A DNA stretch of 64,000 nt from a cyanobiont of Ornithocercus magnificus. Lineage in GTDB: Bacteria; Cyanobacteriota; Cyanobacteriia; PCC-6307; Cyanobiaceae. The position numbers and the translations under genes are program-made. The notes beneath the pieces are model-generated. The model made no database searches. It was not told the origin of the DNA and saw only the letters and a program-made list of their open reading frames with translations. The stretch covers positions 1,514,749 through 1,578,748 of the forward strand of contig BIMP01000001.1 of NCBI GenBank assembly GCA_007996965.1, given 5' to 3'. Positions 48,435-58,493 of the stretch are shown piece after piece. How positions within the stretch are numbered: position 1 is the stretch's first letter; each line of letters starts with the position of its first letter.

Positions 48435-50084
48435 TTGACATTCGCAGAAACAAACCGGCGTACTGTGCGCTTGAATACCCCGTTTGCTGACCAGAAGCCT
48501 GGCACCTCAGGTCTGCGCAAGACTAACAGAGAATTCGAACGGCCACACTACCTAGAAAGCTTCATCGAAGGAATCTTACGCAATCTTCCCGCTGTTCAAG
48601 GTGGTACACTGGTCCTAGGCGGAGATGGCCGCTATGGTAACCGTCATGCCATTGACATAATCTTAAGGATGGCAGCTGCCCATGGCGTCAAACAAGTAAT
48701 CACTACCACTGACGGTATCCTTTCAACACCAGCAGCCTCACACCTGATTCGCAAGCATCAAGCAGTCGGCGGCATTATTCTCTCAGCCAGTCATAACCCT
48801 GGTGGACTTCAGGGAGATTTTGGTATCAAGATCAATGGAGCTAACGGCGGACCAGTTCCTGACTCATTTGCTGATGCTGTCTTCGCTTGTACGCGAACTC
48901 TCAAGCAGTACTCAATCGTTGATTCTGCTGTGATCCCGTTGCATAGACCTTACCAATGCACCATTGGTAAGATGCAAGTGGAGGTAATCGATGGTGTGGA
49001 TGATTTTGTTGCTTTGATGCAGCAGTTATTTGACTTTGAACGCATTAAGGACTTATTGCGCGACAATTTCTCGTTTGTATTTGATGCCTTGCATGCTGTT
49101 ACTGGCCCTTATGCGCAGCGACTACTAGAAGTCTTTCTTGATGCACCAGCAGGCAGTGTGCGTAATAGCAAGCCACTTGAGGACTTTGGTGGTGGACACC
49201 CTGACCCAAACCTCACTTACGCCCACGAATTAGCAAATCTTCTCATAAGAGACAAAGCCTATCATTTTGGTGCCGCTTGTGATGGTGATGGTGATCGCAA
49301 TATGATCTTAGGTGCTGGTTGTTTTGTGAACCCCAGTGATAGCCTTGCAATACTCACAGCCAATGCTTATATAGTCCCTGCCTATACATCTGGACTGGCA
49401 GGGGTTGCGCGTTCCATGCCAACTAGCTCAGCAGTTGATGTAGTAGCCCACAAGCTTGGAATTGATTGCTATGAGACGCCAACTGGCTGGAAATTTTTTG
49501 GCAACCTACTCGATGCGGGCCGAATTACTCTTTGCGGCGAGGAAAGCTTTGGTACCGGTAGCAATCACATTCGCGAGAAGGATGGCTTGTGGGCTGTGCT
49601 GTTTTGGCTGCAGATCCTGGCTGAACGCCGCTGTAGTGTTGCTAAAGTCATGACCTCTCACTGGCAACAGTTCGGACGACACTACTACTCACGTCACGAC
49701 TACGAGGCAGTGCCTAGTACGATTGCTTATGGCTTATACAACCGGCTTGAAAGCATGCTCACCTCATTAGAGGGTCAGTTGTTTGCAGGCCGCAATATTG
49801 TAACTGCTGATAATTTTAGCTATACTGATCCTGTAGATGGTTTGCTAACTGATAGGCAGGGCCTGCGAATTCTGTTAGAGGATGGCAGTCGTATAATTGT
49901 TCGTCTATCCGGTACTGGTACTAAAGGGGCTACTATCCGAGTCTACTTAGAGAGTTATGTAGCTAGTGACGGCAATATTAGTCAGGATCCGCAAGTTGCT
50001 CTTGCCGACATGATTAATGATATTAATACTCTAGCCGAGATTGAGAAGCGGACTGGAATGTCTCGCCCCACCGTAATTACTTAG
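48435..50084 (+). CDS. pgm: Phosphoglucomutase
   Basis: Interconverts glucose-1- and glucose-6-phosphate, linking glycogen to central metabolism. PGM1-like alpha-D-phosphohexomutase: FADQKPGTSGLRK at the N-terminus, phosphoserine loop GIILSASHNPGG, metal loop AACDGDGDRNMI, sugar-binding GEESFGTGSNHIREKDG and phosphate-binding RLSGTGTKGATIR. 549 residues. TTG start: an in-frame TAG lies at 48414-48416 with no ATG or GTG between. Confidence 0.95.
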   Translation: MTFAETNRRTVRLNTPFADQKPGTSGLRKTNREFERPHYLESFIEGILRNLPAVQGGTLVLGGDGRYGNRHAIDIILRMAAAHGVKQVITTTDGILSTPAASHLIRKHQAVGGIILSASHNPGGLQGDFGIKINGANGGPVPDSFADAVFACTRTLKQYSIVDSAVIPLHRPYQCTIGKMQVEVIDGVDDFVALMQQLFDFERIKDLLRDNFSFVFDALHAVTGPYAQRLLEVFLDAPAGSVRNSKPLEDFGGGHPDPNLTYAHELANLLIRDKAYHFGAACDGDGDRNMILGAGCFVNPSDSLAILTANAYIVPAYTSGLAGVARSMPTSSAVDVVAHKLGIDCYETPTGWKFFGNLLDAGRITLCGEESFGTGSNHIREKDGLWAVLFWLQILAERRCSVAKVMTSHWQQFGRHYYSRHDYEAVPSTIAYGLYNRLESMLTSLEGQLFAGRNIVTADNFSYTDPVDGLLTDRQGLRILLEDGSRIIVRLSGTGTKGATIRVYLESYVASDGNISQDPQVALADMINDINTLAEIEKRTGMSRPTVIT

Positions 50085-50634
50085 AGTCTTAACAGGCTTG
50101 AGAAATTGAACTATTTTGATCAGCACAGCACGCTTTAGATATTAACCCCATAGTAGTATGCAAAGCTGATCATAGTTACAGTCTTGTGTATTGCCCAGGA
50201 AGATTTCTTATCCTATAACTATGTTATAGCCCTACCTTAATCACAGATTAAAATTGTTGTGCTGTCTCCGCAGAAAATCTGCTGTGATTGCCTTAAGGAG
50301 CTTGACATTTCTGTCTACTGCAGGTGCCCTTCTACTTTTGGTTATCTAGTTCGAGTTACCTTTAGAACACTCCACACTGCATGGCTGATTCTAGATTCAA
50401 GAGACCTAGCTCTTGTAACTAAGGTCACTTAGTCCCCAATTGTGATCTGTACCTATGGGGTTGCTATAGATGGACACTAGAGGGACAAAGCCCTAGGATT
50501 AGAGTAAACTAGCTATCCTTAAATGGCGATGCTTATAAAATCGACTAGGCCAAGATAATCAACAAATACCTGTAAATAAGACTAATATGGTTTACCTCAG
50601 CGCTTCAATTGCTTCAAGGAATTAACAATCGCAG
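50085..50634. other. Gene-free stretch (about 550 bp)
   Basis: Between convergent pgm and the PPTase gene. No frame with family features. Both transcripts end here; no obvious terminator. Confidence 0.4.
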
Positions 50635-51261
50635 CTAGACCAAGCAAAGAGTTGACGTGTACCTTGTATCTTTGAGAGCGAGTTTGGCTCGCCAGTTCTT
50701 ATAGCTATGATGCAAGGTCTGCAGGCGATATCCTAGTTTGCGATGAGTTATTGTGGTACTGTCTGTACAAATCCAATGCTGCAGATCAGCTGCCAGTGAA
50801 GTGCACTGCCACTTGATAGCAGCTTCTTTGCTCAGCCAGCGTTGGAGTACTTCCTCGCGTAACTGCTCTGTCGTTAGGTCAATGAGTACCTGACACTCTT
50901 CACTTGGGAAAAAGCGCTGAGCAAGTGCAGCAGCGTTAAACTGGCGATCGACACGCTCAAGATCAACTCCAAGGCGCTCTGGGGCCCAACCAATTAGCGT
51001 TGCATCGTGGCAGTGGCTAAGGCTGACAAAGCCCCATCCTGGAGCCAGGCGCGGTGGAGCTGCTGGCGGAGCATGTAAGGGAATCTTCTGTGGCTGGCAA
51101 TTCCACAAGTTACTTAGTGCCTGACGTACACAACTACGAGAACAGCAAAAGCGATGGGCTAATTTTCCTGGTAACGACTGGCTCCAAATGGACTCTTGCT
51201 CGTTGAGGCAAGAATAGTACTGACGGTACTGAAACAACCACAGTACAGGTGCCCTATGCAT
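50635..51261 (-). CDS. 4'-phosphopantetheinyl transferase (Sfp/HetI type)
   Basis: Activates carrier proteins (ACP and others) with the CoA arm. Seen: FCCSRSCVRQALSNLW, GFVSLSHCHDATLIGWAP, metal motif LGVDLERVDRQF, and FPSEECQVL, then the catalytic LQRWLSKEAAIKW. The long frame starts at 51393, but its first 44 residues do not resemble the family, so ATG 51261 (MHRAPVLWLFQ...) is chosen, 208 residues. Lies upstream-facing from coaX with a gap of about 240 bases. Confidence 0.88.
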   Translation of the reverse strand: MHRAPVLWLFQYRQYYSCLNEQESIWSQSLPGKLAHRFCCSRSCVRQALSNLWNCQPQKIPLHAPPAAPPRLAPGWGFVSLSHCHDATLIGWAPERLGVDLERVDRQFNAAALAQRFFPSEECQVLIDLTTEQLREEVLQRWLSKEAAIKWQCTSLAADLQHWICTDSTTITHRKLGYRLQTLHHSYKNWRAKLALKDTRYTSTLCLV

Positions 51262-51504
51262 ACATTCAATACCCTCAACAGTTTGATTATATGATACATT
51301 CGTTGTAGCTGCTTTAAAACAGTAAAGGTGCACATCAGATTTGATAAGTGCTCGCCCTACTTGAATTGTTGGAGACTTACAGTTTACTGACATAGTAGGT
51401 GTGAGGCTCCATATTTCAGTTGCGGGTTCTATTAACCTAGGTAATATTGGTAAACCGGGGAAAGCTGGAACTAGCCAAGCGTGTTGATCTAAGCTAAAGT
51501 AACA

Positions 51505-52215
51505 CTAGCCTAGGTTTAAGTAGTCAGCAACAGATGACATTCCTTCTAGCACAAGGTCTGGTTGGTAACGAATCGATAGTACCCGGTTCTTCAACTCAGA
51601 AATCAACATAGAAGCATCACCACCACAGAGCCAGAGTGGATATCCCTCCCGTGCAGCAGCAGATATCACTTCTGTCAGTGCTTGCAAGCACCCCCGCTGC
51701 ATAGCTGCTGCGGTCGTTTTAGGGAACAATTCCAACTCATCTAATCTAATCAGCTCTACTTCTGGAAGCATGACGGCGCCCGATGCCATTGCCTGAAGTT
51801 GAAGTTTGGCACCTGGAAGCAGCTGGCCGCCAGTGAAAGTGCCACAGTGATTGATGCATGTGAGACTGAACACAGTGCCAGCATCAGCTACTATCAGGCC
51901 AGTTTGTGGCAGATCCTCTACAGCTGCCCTCCGAACTGCTCCCCAAGCGGCTAGAGCTCTGTCTATACCAATCCAGTTTGGCAGATCTAAAATTGGCACT
52001 TGCTCTAGTGATAAGCGTCGCTCTGAGTTAAGAAATGGCAATGGTGGTATGGAGCCCACTGCAGCCCAAATCAGACCCACCGGAGGGATACGAGTGTAGT
52101 CTGGCTGGCTGTGATCAAATCTCCACTTTAGTCCATCCCACTCTGCCCAGTGCCAGCGGCTGTTGCCGATGAGAAGGCAACAGCCTAGTGGCTCTACATC
52201 TTCATGCTTAATCAC
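51505..52215 (-). CDS. coaX: Type III pantothenate kinase
   Basis: First step of CoA synthesis. Seen: CLLIGNSRWHWAEW at the N-terminus, GIDRALAAWGAVRRA, VADAGTVFSLTCIN and GGQLLPGAKLQLQAM, with the Gly-rich LCGGDASMLI near the end. The open frame goes to 52245, but GTG 52215 overlaps the cysH stop as GTGA and gives the expected N-terminus, about 236 residues. Translation is therefore probably coupled to cysH. Confidence 0.9.
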   Translation of the reverse strand: MIKHEDVEPLGCCLLIGNSRWHWAEWDGLKWRFDHSQPDYTRIPPVGLIWAAVGSIPPLPFLNSERRLSLEQVPILDLPNWIGIDRALAAWGAVRRAAVEDLPQTGLIVADAGTVFSLTCINHCGTFTGGQLLPGAKLQLQAMASGAVMLPEVELIRLDELELFPKTTAAAMQRGCLQALTEVISAAAREGYPLWLCGGDASMLISELKNRVLSIRYQPDLVLEGMSSVADYLNLG

Positions 52216-52952
52216 CCATTTAAGTCGGGTAGGTGAATGCCACATTCTTGCTTGAGCCCCCCGAAGCGTGTCTCACGGCCACTGGCATTAGGACCATCTG
52301 GGGTACTAGAGTGCCAATCACCAACAGTAGAGTAGCCCTTCTCGGAAAGGGGGTGCTTTGGCAGGTCATGCTCATGCACATAATGGGAGATGTCTCGGCT
52401 CGTCCAATCGTGAAGGGGGTAGAGTACCAGCCGACCTCGGATGAGATTTAGGAAGCCCATCGACTGACGGTGACCAGTTTGATCGCTGCGAGCCCCACTA
52501 GCCCAGCATTTCACACTGAGGGACTCGAGTACCTGATCTAGTGGCTCAACTTTGCGAAGACGATTGTAAGTATCAAGATCATGCGCTTCCCCAGTCTGCC
52601 AAAGTCGACCATATAGTGCCTCCATTCTAGCTGGTGACAAGGAGCTCTGAACAATGTGTAGATCAACTGTGAAGCGCTTGCAGAGTTGGTCGGCGTAGCG
52701 GTATGTCTCGGGAGGTAAGTAGCCCGTGTCGATCCAAATAATTGGTACAGGATGCGGCAGCGACCAGACCATGTGGAGTAATACAGCAGATTGGATCCCA
52801 AAGCTTGTCGTGGCTGCAAAGCCTCCTCCAAACTGCTCTTTACCCCAAGCCAAACGCTCCTGCGGCTTCATTACTTTTAGCCGGGATGCAGCTTCCTCGA
52901 TAGGAAAGGAAGAAGTGACAGAGGTTTCGGCTGTCACAGCGAAGACCCACAC
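52212..52952 (-). CDS. cysH: Phosphoadenylylsulfate (PAPS) reductase
   Basis: Reduces activated sulfate to sulfite. PP-loop region ATTSFGIQSAVLLHMVW, WIDTGYLPPETYRYAD, the KCWASGARSDQTGHRQS motif and the C-terminal ECGIHLPDLNG with the catalytic Cys. The extra Cys pairs that bind an Fe-S cluster in APS reductases are absent, pointing to the PAPS-type enzyme. GTG at 52952 is the first start; GTG at 52937 is an alternative. Divergent from the NDH-2 gene, coupled to coaX. Confidence 0.92.
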   Translation of the reverse strand: MWVFAVTAETSVTSSFPIEEAASRLKVMKPQERLAWGKEQFGGGFAATTSFGIQSAVLLHMVWSLPHPVPIIWIDTGYLPPETYRYADQLCKRFTVDLHIVQSSLSPARMEALYGRLWQTGEAHDLDTYNRLRKVEPLDQVLESLSVKCWASGARSDQTGHRQSMGFLNLIRGRLVLYPLHDWTSRDISHYVHEHDLPKHPLSEKGYSTVGDWHSSTPDGPNASGRETRFGGLKQECGIHLPDLNG

Positions 52953-53023
52953 ATCGTCATCTTATCCTCGCACTGTTGCTGGATCACTTGATTTTTCTAG
53001 GGTTGGCCAAAGTTTTGGTTTAG

Positions 53024-54175
53024 ATGCAAGTCATGGCAGCTTCTCACCCTTCGCCAGCCAGCGTGATCGTGGTGGGTGGTGGATTCGCTGGTCTTAGCAC
53101 TGCTTTATCGCTGCGGCAGCATAGTCCTCAACCTCCAGTGCTGTTGATTGAGCCGAGACCTCGATTCCTGTTTTTGCCGCTTCTCTATGAGCTGCTCAGC
53201 GGTGAAATGAAAGCTTGGGAAGTTGCCCCAGCTTACAGTTCATTGCTATCAGATTGCGGCATTAGCCTAATTCCAGCTCGCGTAACCCGGATAGACACTA
53301 GAGATCAGATAGTAACTACTGAAGCTGGAGAAGAGTTTCATTACGAGCAGCTTGCCTTAGCGACGGGCTCACAGCCTGATGATTTTGGTATCCCTGGTGT
53401 ACGCGAGCACGCTATTCCTTTTCAAAGCCTTGAAGATGTTATCCGGCTGCGCCGTTGCTTGCGCGAGTTTAAACGGACTAGTGATGACAGTTTAGTCATT
53501 GTAGGAGCCGGGCCAACAGGAGTGGAATTAGCCTGCAAAGCTGCTGACATACTTAGGAGCAGAACTGAGGTGCATCTTATAGATTTAGCGGATAGAATCT
53601 TACCTCAAGGTAGAGCTTTCAATAGGTCACAGGCTGAAGCTGCTCTCAAGCAGCGCCGGGTCAGAATTCACTTGCATACGCAGGTTGCTGCTGTACAGGC
53701 TGATTCTGTAGATTTAGGGGCTTATGGATGCTTGCGCCATAGAGGAATAGTCTGGACAGCTGGTAACCGACCGGCGCCACCTGAACTTGTGCCATCAGCA
53801 CCGCTTGAAAGCGGTAAACTTGCCATTAACTCTGATCTCCGGATTGAGGGCCTCAACAACGTCCTTGCACTCGGAGATATCGCTCGGCCACGACTGAGTC
53901 CTTGGCCAGCTACTGCCCAAGTTGCCATGCAGCAGGGACGTGCAGCTGCCGCTGCGATCATAGCAATGCGTTGCGGAGAAGCTACTGCCCCGTTCCAGTT
54001 TCGTGATCTTGGCGAGATGCTGAGCCTGGGAATTGGCAACGCTACTATCACTGGTTTGGGCATAACATTGGCAGGTCCTCTCGCCTTCCGCCTACGACGA
54101 TTGATCTATGCTGCACGTATGCCAGGTCTGACTCTTGGTTTACGGTCAACAGGATCATGGCTTCTAAGCCGTTGA
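53024..54175 (+). CDS. Type II NAD(P)H dehydrogenase-like flavoprotein (NdbB-like)
   Basis: 383 residues with two dinucleotide folds: ASVIVVGGGFAGLSTALSL near residue 12 (FAD) and DSLVIVGAGPTGVELACKA near residue 155 (NAD(P)H). ALATGSQPDDFGIPG, VWTAGNRPAP and NVLALGDIARP are typical. Membrane-associated quinone reductase by family; plastoquinone or a demethylated phylloquinone intermediate are possible substrates. Start ATG 53024 or ATG 53033. Confidence 0.88.
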   Translation: MQVMAASHPSPASVIVVGGGFAGLSTALSLRQHSPQPPVLLIEPRPRFLFLPLLYELLSGEMKAWEVAPAYSSLLSDCGISLIPARVTRIDTRDQIVTTEAGEEFHYEQLALATGSQPDDFGIPGVREHAIPFQSLEDVIRLRRCLREFKRTSDDSLVIVGAGPTGVELACKAADILRSRTEVHLIDLADRILPQGRAFNRSQAEAALKQRRVRIHLHTQVAAVQADSVDLGAYGCLRHRGIVWTAGNRPAPPELVPSAPLESGKLAINSDLRIEGLNNVLALGDIARPRLSPWPATAQVAMQQGRAAAAAIIAMRCGEATAPFQFRDLGEMLSLGIGNATITGLGITLAGPLAFRLRRLIYAARMPGLTLGLRSTGSWLLSR

Positions 54176-54468
54176 AGCCAAATTAGTCTTGCTGGGCACA
54201 CTGAAGTGCCATTGTAGGTCCAAGCTAAACATACAGAGAATCCTTGTGTCTAAATTGCAGTAGCTACCCAGAATGAGCACCCTATGGTAGGTTACTAGTA
54301 ACGGCTATTATATCTAAGGCGTAGCATAGTACGTTAAGCATTGAGTACTATAATCTTATCATAACAACGGCATATAGTCTTCGGAGGTTGCAACAGCCTC
54401 CAAAGCAAGCGGCGCTTCAGCATGACAGACCAAAGTTTGCCGTTGAGCCTGCGAGCCGCTGATCTACG

Positions 54469-56289
54469 ATGGTCATGTTGTATGTCGTCCAGGAACAAGG
54501 TCCAGCCCTGATCACGCTGGCAGTACTCGGGCTGGCAGTATTTCTGTTTGTGAGTGGTGCTTTGGCGCCAGAACTCACAGGTCTACTTAGCGTTGCACTG
54601 TTGATGGCTGCAGGAGTTCTACATCCTGTAGAGGCACTTGCTGGCTTTGGTAGTCCTGCACTAATCACACTGCTTGGACTATTCGTGGTATCAGAAGGCC
54701 TATTTCGGAGTGGGGCGCTAGACCGTCTTCGAGGACTGCTTTCATCAGAACAGATCCGAAGTCCAAAACATTTGATCTTACTGCTGGTTCTCGTGGTGGG
54801 GCCTATTTCTGGTCTTGTGCCTAATACACCAGTGGTAGCAACATTGCTCCCAATAGTTGAAGGTTGGTGCCGCAGACATGACATTTCTCCTTCGAAAGTG
54901 TTGCTGCCTCTCTCTTTTGCTACTGTACTTGGTGGCACCTTAACCCTGCTCGGCAGTTCTGTAAACCTTCTGGCGAGCGATATTAGCGAGCAACTTGGTC
55001 ACGGTAGTCTTAAGTTGCTTAGCCCTACCACCATTGGGTTTCCCGTCTGGCTCATAGGTTCACTGTATCTCATTCTTGCGCCATCCAGGCTGTTGCCAGA
55101 CCGTGGTTGTGGCCAGGTTGATTTAGCTAGTGACCCAAACAGAGCAAGCTACCTTACCGAAGTTAATATCCCGTACGACTCCGAGCTAGTTGGAACCTCC
55201 CTGCGCCACAGCCGACTGCAGAGGCGTTTTGATGTTGATATACTTGAGCTACAACGTGATAATAAGCGCTTCTTCCCGCCACTAGTAGACCAACATTTAG
55301 TGGCAGGTGATCGTCTGCTGATCAGAGTTACGCGAGCTGATCTCCTACGGCTGCAGCAAGAACACACAGTTAATCTAGTGAACCGGAATGATGCATCTAT
55401 TAAGACGACCTGGCGAGATAACAACCAAGCAGAGAGTCAAAAAACTGTAGAAGTTCTGCTTCCTGCAGGATCAACTCTAGCCGGAGCTAGTCTGCGTGAA
55501 CTTCGCTTCCATCAACGTCACAATGCAACAGTTTTGGCGCTCCGTCGTGGCCAGCATACGCTTCAGGAGCGTTTGGGAAAGGTAGTTCTGCGTGAGGGGG
55601 ACGTTTTACTTCTAAGAGCTCCTCTAGATTCAGTTCTGGGTTTACAGGCTGACAATGATCTCTTAATGCTCGACCAGATTGAGAATGACCTACCACTAGT
55701 TCGTCGTAAATTTACCGCTATCATAATTGCAGCCTTGATGTTGTTGCTGCCTAGCTTAACAGATATACCGCTCGTAGCCTCAGTTCTGATAGCATTGGTG
55801 GCCATGGTATTAGGTGGTTGTCTTCGTGCAGGAGAAGTGCAGCAAGCTATCCGCCTTGACGTGATTCTATTGCTGGGCTCACTCTCCTGCTTTAGCACCG
55901 CGCTACAGACCAGTGGTTTAGCCGATGTCCTAGTAACTTACTTACAGCGCTGGATCGCCACATGGCCAACTTATGGTGCTCTGTTAGTGATTTTTCTAGG
56001 AACTACTCTTCTTACTGAGGTCATGAGCAATGCTGCCTCAGTGGCTCTGTTAATTCCCGTGGTGGTTGGTCTTGCTGAAAGTCTCAACTTACCGCCAATA
56101 GCAATGTTGCTTACAGTTCTGTTCGGTGCTAGCCAGTCTTTCTTGACACCCATGGGCTATCAAACTCATCTAATGGTATTTGGTCCTGGTCGCTATCGAT
56201 TTCTCGATGTGTTTCGCTATGGCCTTGGTCTAACCCTGCTTATGACACTACTGGTTCCAGCGCTGATCCTATGGCGCTACAGGAGATGA
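54469..56289 (+). CDS. SLC13/DASS-type permease with two TrkA-C domains
   Basis: 606 residues. Transmembrane segments at the N-terminus (about 12-200), a cytosolic insert with two RCK-C/TrkA-C domains (about 225-290 and 325-395), and a second membrane half (about 410-605). Conserved SLC13 features are the early PNTPVVATLLPIV and the later SNAASVALLIPVVVG, pseudo-repeats of the Na/anion site. Sulfate is the likely anion by family, and cysH lies 1.5 kb away. Followed by ktrB after 65 bases. Confidence 0.88.
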   Translation: MVMLYVVQEQGPALITLAVLGLAVFLFVSGALAPELTGLLSVALLMAAGVLHPVEALAGFGSPALITLLGLFVVSEGLFRSGALDRLRGLLSSEQIRSPKHLILLLVLVVGPISGLVPNTPVVATLLPIVEGWCRRHDISPSKVLLPLSFATVLGGTLTLLGSSVNLLASDISEQLGHGSLKLLSPTTIGFPVWLIGSLYLILAPSRLLPDRGCGQVDLASDPNRASYLTEVNIPYDSELVGTSLRHSRLQRRFDVDILELQRDNKRFFPPLVDQHLVAGDRLLIRVTRADLLRLQQEHTVNLVNRNDASIKTTWRDNNQAESQKTVEVLLPAGSTLAGASLRELRFHQRHNATVLALRRGQHTLQERLGKVVLREGDVLLLRAPLDSVLGLQADNDLLMLDQIENDLPLVRRKFTAIIIAALMLLLPSLTDIPLVASVLIALVAMVLGGCLRAGEVQQAIRLDVILLLGSLSCFSTALQTSGLADVLVTYLQRWIATWPTYGALLVIFLGTTLLTEVMSNAASVALLIPVVVGLAESLNLPPIAMLLTVLFGASQSFLTPMGYQTHLMVFGPGRYRFLDVFRYGLGLTLLMTLLVPALILWRYRR

Positions 56290-56354
56290 AACAGTACTAA
56301 CCCAGTATTGCAGAGCTATGGCAGCATCGGATTTCCCGTCCATGCGCACTCACG

Positions 56355-57761
56355 GTGCCTCTGACTCGCACCTTCCATCTTACCCAGGCTTGGTACCGCC
56401 GTCTTACTGTTCCTCAGTTCACGGTTGTGACTGGTTTCCTGGTGATTGCCGTAGGTGCATCCTTACTGGCTACACCTGCCTGTTCTCATGAGAGCGTTGG
56501 CATATGGGAGGCACTGTTCACGGCTACTTCTGCTGTAACCGTAACAGGCCTGACAATCATCGATGTCGGTCATGACCTTACTGGTCTTGGCCAAGCAGTG
56601 CTGGCATTGATGATCTTGATAGGTGGCCTTGGACTAATGGCCATTACTACTTTCCTGCAAGGTTTTGTGGTACGTGGTACGGCACTGCGCCGTCGTCTTG
56701 ATCGTGGCCGCACCCTAGATGAATTTGGCGTCGGTGGTGTTGGCAGAACTTTCCGCGGTATTGCCCTAACTGCTGTGGTTCTGATTCTGATTGGAGCCTT
56801 GCTCCTATACGCATTTGGGTTCTCTGATATCAGTGATCCTTCAGAGAGACTCTGGGCTTCTTTATTCCATAGCATCTCTGCGTATAACAATGCTGGCTTT
56901 GGCCTTTGGAGCGATAGTCTCGGGCATTACCGGACCAACTTCATTGTCAACTTCGTGATCATGTCGTTGATTAGCCTCGGTGGTTTGGGCTGGCGTGTCA
57001 CTAGTGACCTATGGAGTTGCCGTCAGTCTCTAAGGCGTCCTTGCCTAAGCCTACACACCAGGTTAGTTCTACGCACAAGCCTGATTTTAGTCAGTCTAGG
57101 AACAGTTGGGCTCGCAATTACCGAATCCCTCAGTCAGCACGATTTGCCCCATAAGCTTTCAATGGGAGAACGTTGGATCTTTAGTTTGTTTGAATCTGTC
57201 AGCGCTCGAACTGCCGGATTCACTACCGTGCCTCTATCCGTGGATAATATCTCTGACTCGGGGCTAATGATGATGATGGGCTTAATGTTCATCGGGGCAA
57301 GCCCTGGTGGAACTGGAGGCGGCATCAAGACCACAACAGTAGCCACTCTCATGGCGGCAACACGTTCAACACTGCGCGGACGTGATGATGTAATTATCCG
57401 GCAGCGAAGAATTTCTGAAAGGGTAGTGCTGAGAGCAGTTAGCATCGCAGTAGCCTCATTGCTATTTGTGCTCGCGATGGCAATGTTGCTAGAATTAGAA
57501 GTGGGAGGAAGTCTTGTCGGCGACGAACCTTCCTTTCTAGAGATGCTGTTTACCTGCATCTCAGCCTTTGCCACAGTTGGACTAGATCTAGGTGTGACCA
57601 TGCGGCTCGGGCACTTCGGGCAATTAGTTCTCCTTGTCGGTATGTTTGTTGGTCGTTTAGGAATTCTGTTGCTAATTAGTGCTGTGTGGGAGACTGTAAG
57701 TAGAGACTACCTACACCGCCAGAATCGTGTTGGTTTCCCTAGAGAGGATCTCTATGTCTGA
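56355..57761 (+). CDS. ktrB: Na-dependent K+ uptake channel subunit KtrB/TrkH
   Basis: 468 residues. Four M1-P-M2-like units with pore loops: TSAVTVTGLTIID, HSISAYNNAGFG, ESVSARTAGFTTVP and TCISAFATVGLDLG; each has the selectivity Gly. A GASPGGTGGGIKTTT loop matches the intramembrane gate region. GTG start at 56355. Forms a Ktr system with the next gene, 27 bases downstream. Confidence 0.93.
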   Translation: MPLTRTFHLTQAWYRRLTVPQFTVVTGFLVIAVGASLLATPACSHESVGIWEALFTATSAVTVTGLTIIDVGHDLTGLGQAVLALMILIGGLGLMAITTFLQGFVVRGTALRRRLDRGRTLDEFGVGGVGRTFRGIALTAVVLILIGALLLYAFGFSDISDPSERLWASLFHSISAYNNAGFGLWSDSLGHYRTNFIVNFVIMSLISLGGLGWRVTSDLWSCRQSLRRPCLSLHTRLVLRTSLILVSLGTVGLAITESLSQHDLPHKLSMGERWIFSLFESVSARTAGFTTVPLSVDNISDSGLMMMMGLMFIGASPGGTGGGIKTTTVATLMAATRSTLRGRDDVIIRQRRISERVVLRAVSIAVASLLFVLAMAMLLELEVGGSLVGDEPSFLEMLFTCISAFATVGLDLGVTMRLGHFGQLVLLVGMFVGRLGILLLISAVWETVSRDYLHRQNRVGFPREDLYV

Positions 57762-57788
57762 ATTGCTAATTTCCCGATCAGGATTGTT

Positions 57789-58493
57789 ATGAGGGAATGG
57801 TGGCGATGGTCACCTATAGCGGGCGACCAAGACCGTAGTTTCGGTATTGTCGGCGTGGGCCGTTTTGGCTCAGCAGTCTGCCGTGAACTGCTCCAGAGTG
57901 AGGTTGAGGTTCTCGCAGTTGACCGCTCAGAACGTGCAATTGAGGAATTGCGACAGCTAGAGCCTTCAGTTGAGGCAAGAGTGGTGGACTGCACAGATGA
58001 GGAGGCGTTACGAGAGGCTGGTATACTTGATATGAATACTGTAGTGATAGCTATTAGTGAACCAATTGAGGCAAGTATTACTGCTACCTTGATCGCTAAA
58101 GACGGTAAGGGTAGCCGTGTACATCAGGTGATTGCTCGTGCTACAAGCGATCTTCATGAGAAAATGTTGTTGCGTGTAGGTGCTGATCGGGTAGTTTTTC
58201 CTTCCCGGATGCAGGGAGAGCGTCTGGGCATTGAGTTGGTGCAGCCGAACTTGATGGAACGGCTAGAGCTAGACGACCGGAACTGCATTGAGGAAATCAA
58301 GGTGCCAGGATCATTTGTAGGCCAGTCGCTGCGTGATCTAAACTTCCGCAAGAACTATGGAGTAAGTGTATTGGCAGCCGGACCAGCAGATGGATTGACA
58401 GTGAATCCCCCAGCTACACATATACTACAGCAAGGTCATGTACTGGTAGTGATGGGACTGATTGATGATCTTCAGAAACTGCCGAGGAACTGA
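57789..58493 (+). CDS. ktrA: K+ channel regulatory subunit KtrA
   Basis: 234 residues: RCK-N domain with nucleotide loop FGIVGVGRFGSAVCREL and Asp at AVDRSE (end of strand 2), followed by an RCK-C domain (IEEIKVPGSFVGQSLRDLNF). Binds ATP/ADP or NAD and gates KtrB in the membrane. ATG start. Same strand as the permease and ktrB; probably one transcript. Confidence 0.94.
   Translation: MREWWRWSPIAGDQDRSFGIVGVGRFGSAVCRELLQSEVEVLAVDRSERAIEELRQLEPSVEARVVDCTDEEALREAGILDMNTVVIAISEPIEASITATLIAKDGKGSRVHQVIARATSDLHEKMLLRVGADRVVFPSRMQGERLGIELVQPNLMERLELDDRNCIEEIKVPGSFVGQSLRDLNFRKNYGVSVLAAGPADGLTVNPPATHILQQGHVLVVMGLIDDLQKLPRN

Noticed and set aside
50635..51393. Full-length 252-residue reading of the PPTase frame
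   Set aside because: The first 44 residues have no similarity to Sfp-type enzymes; the family-like sequence begins at ATG 51261.
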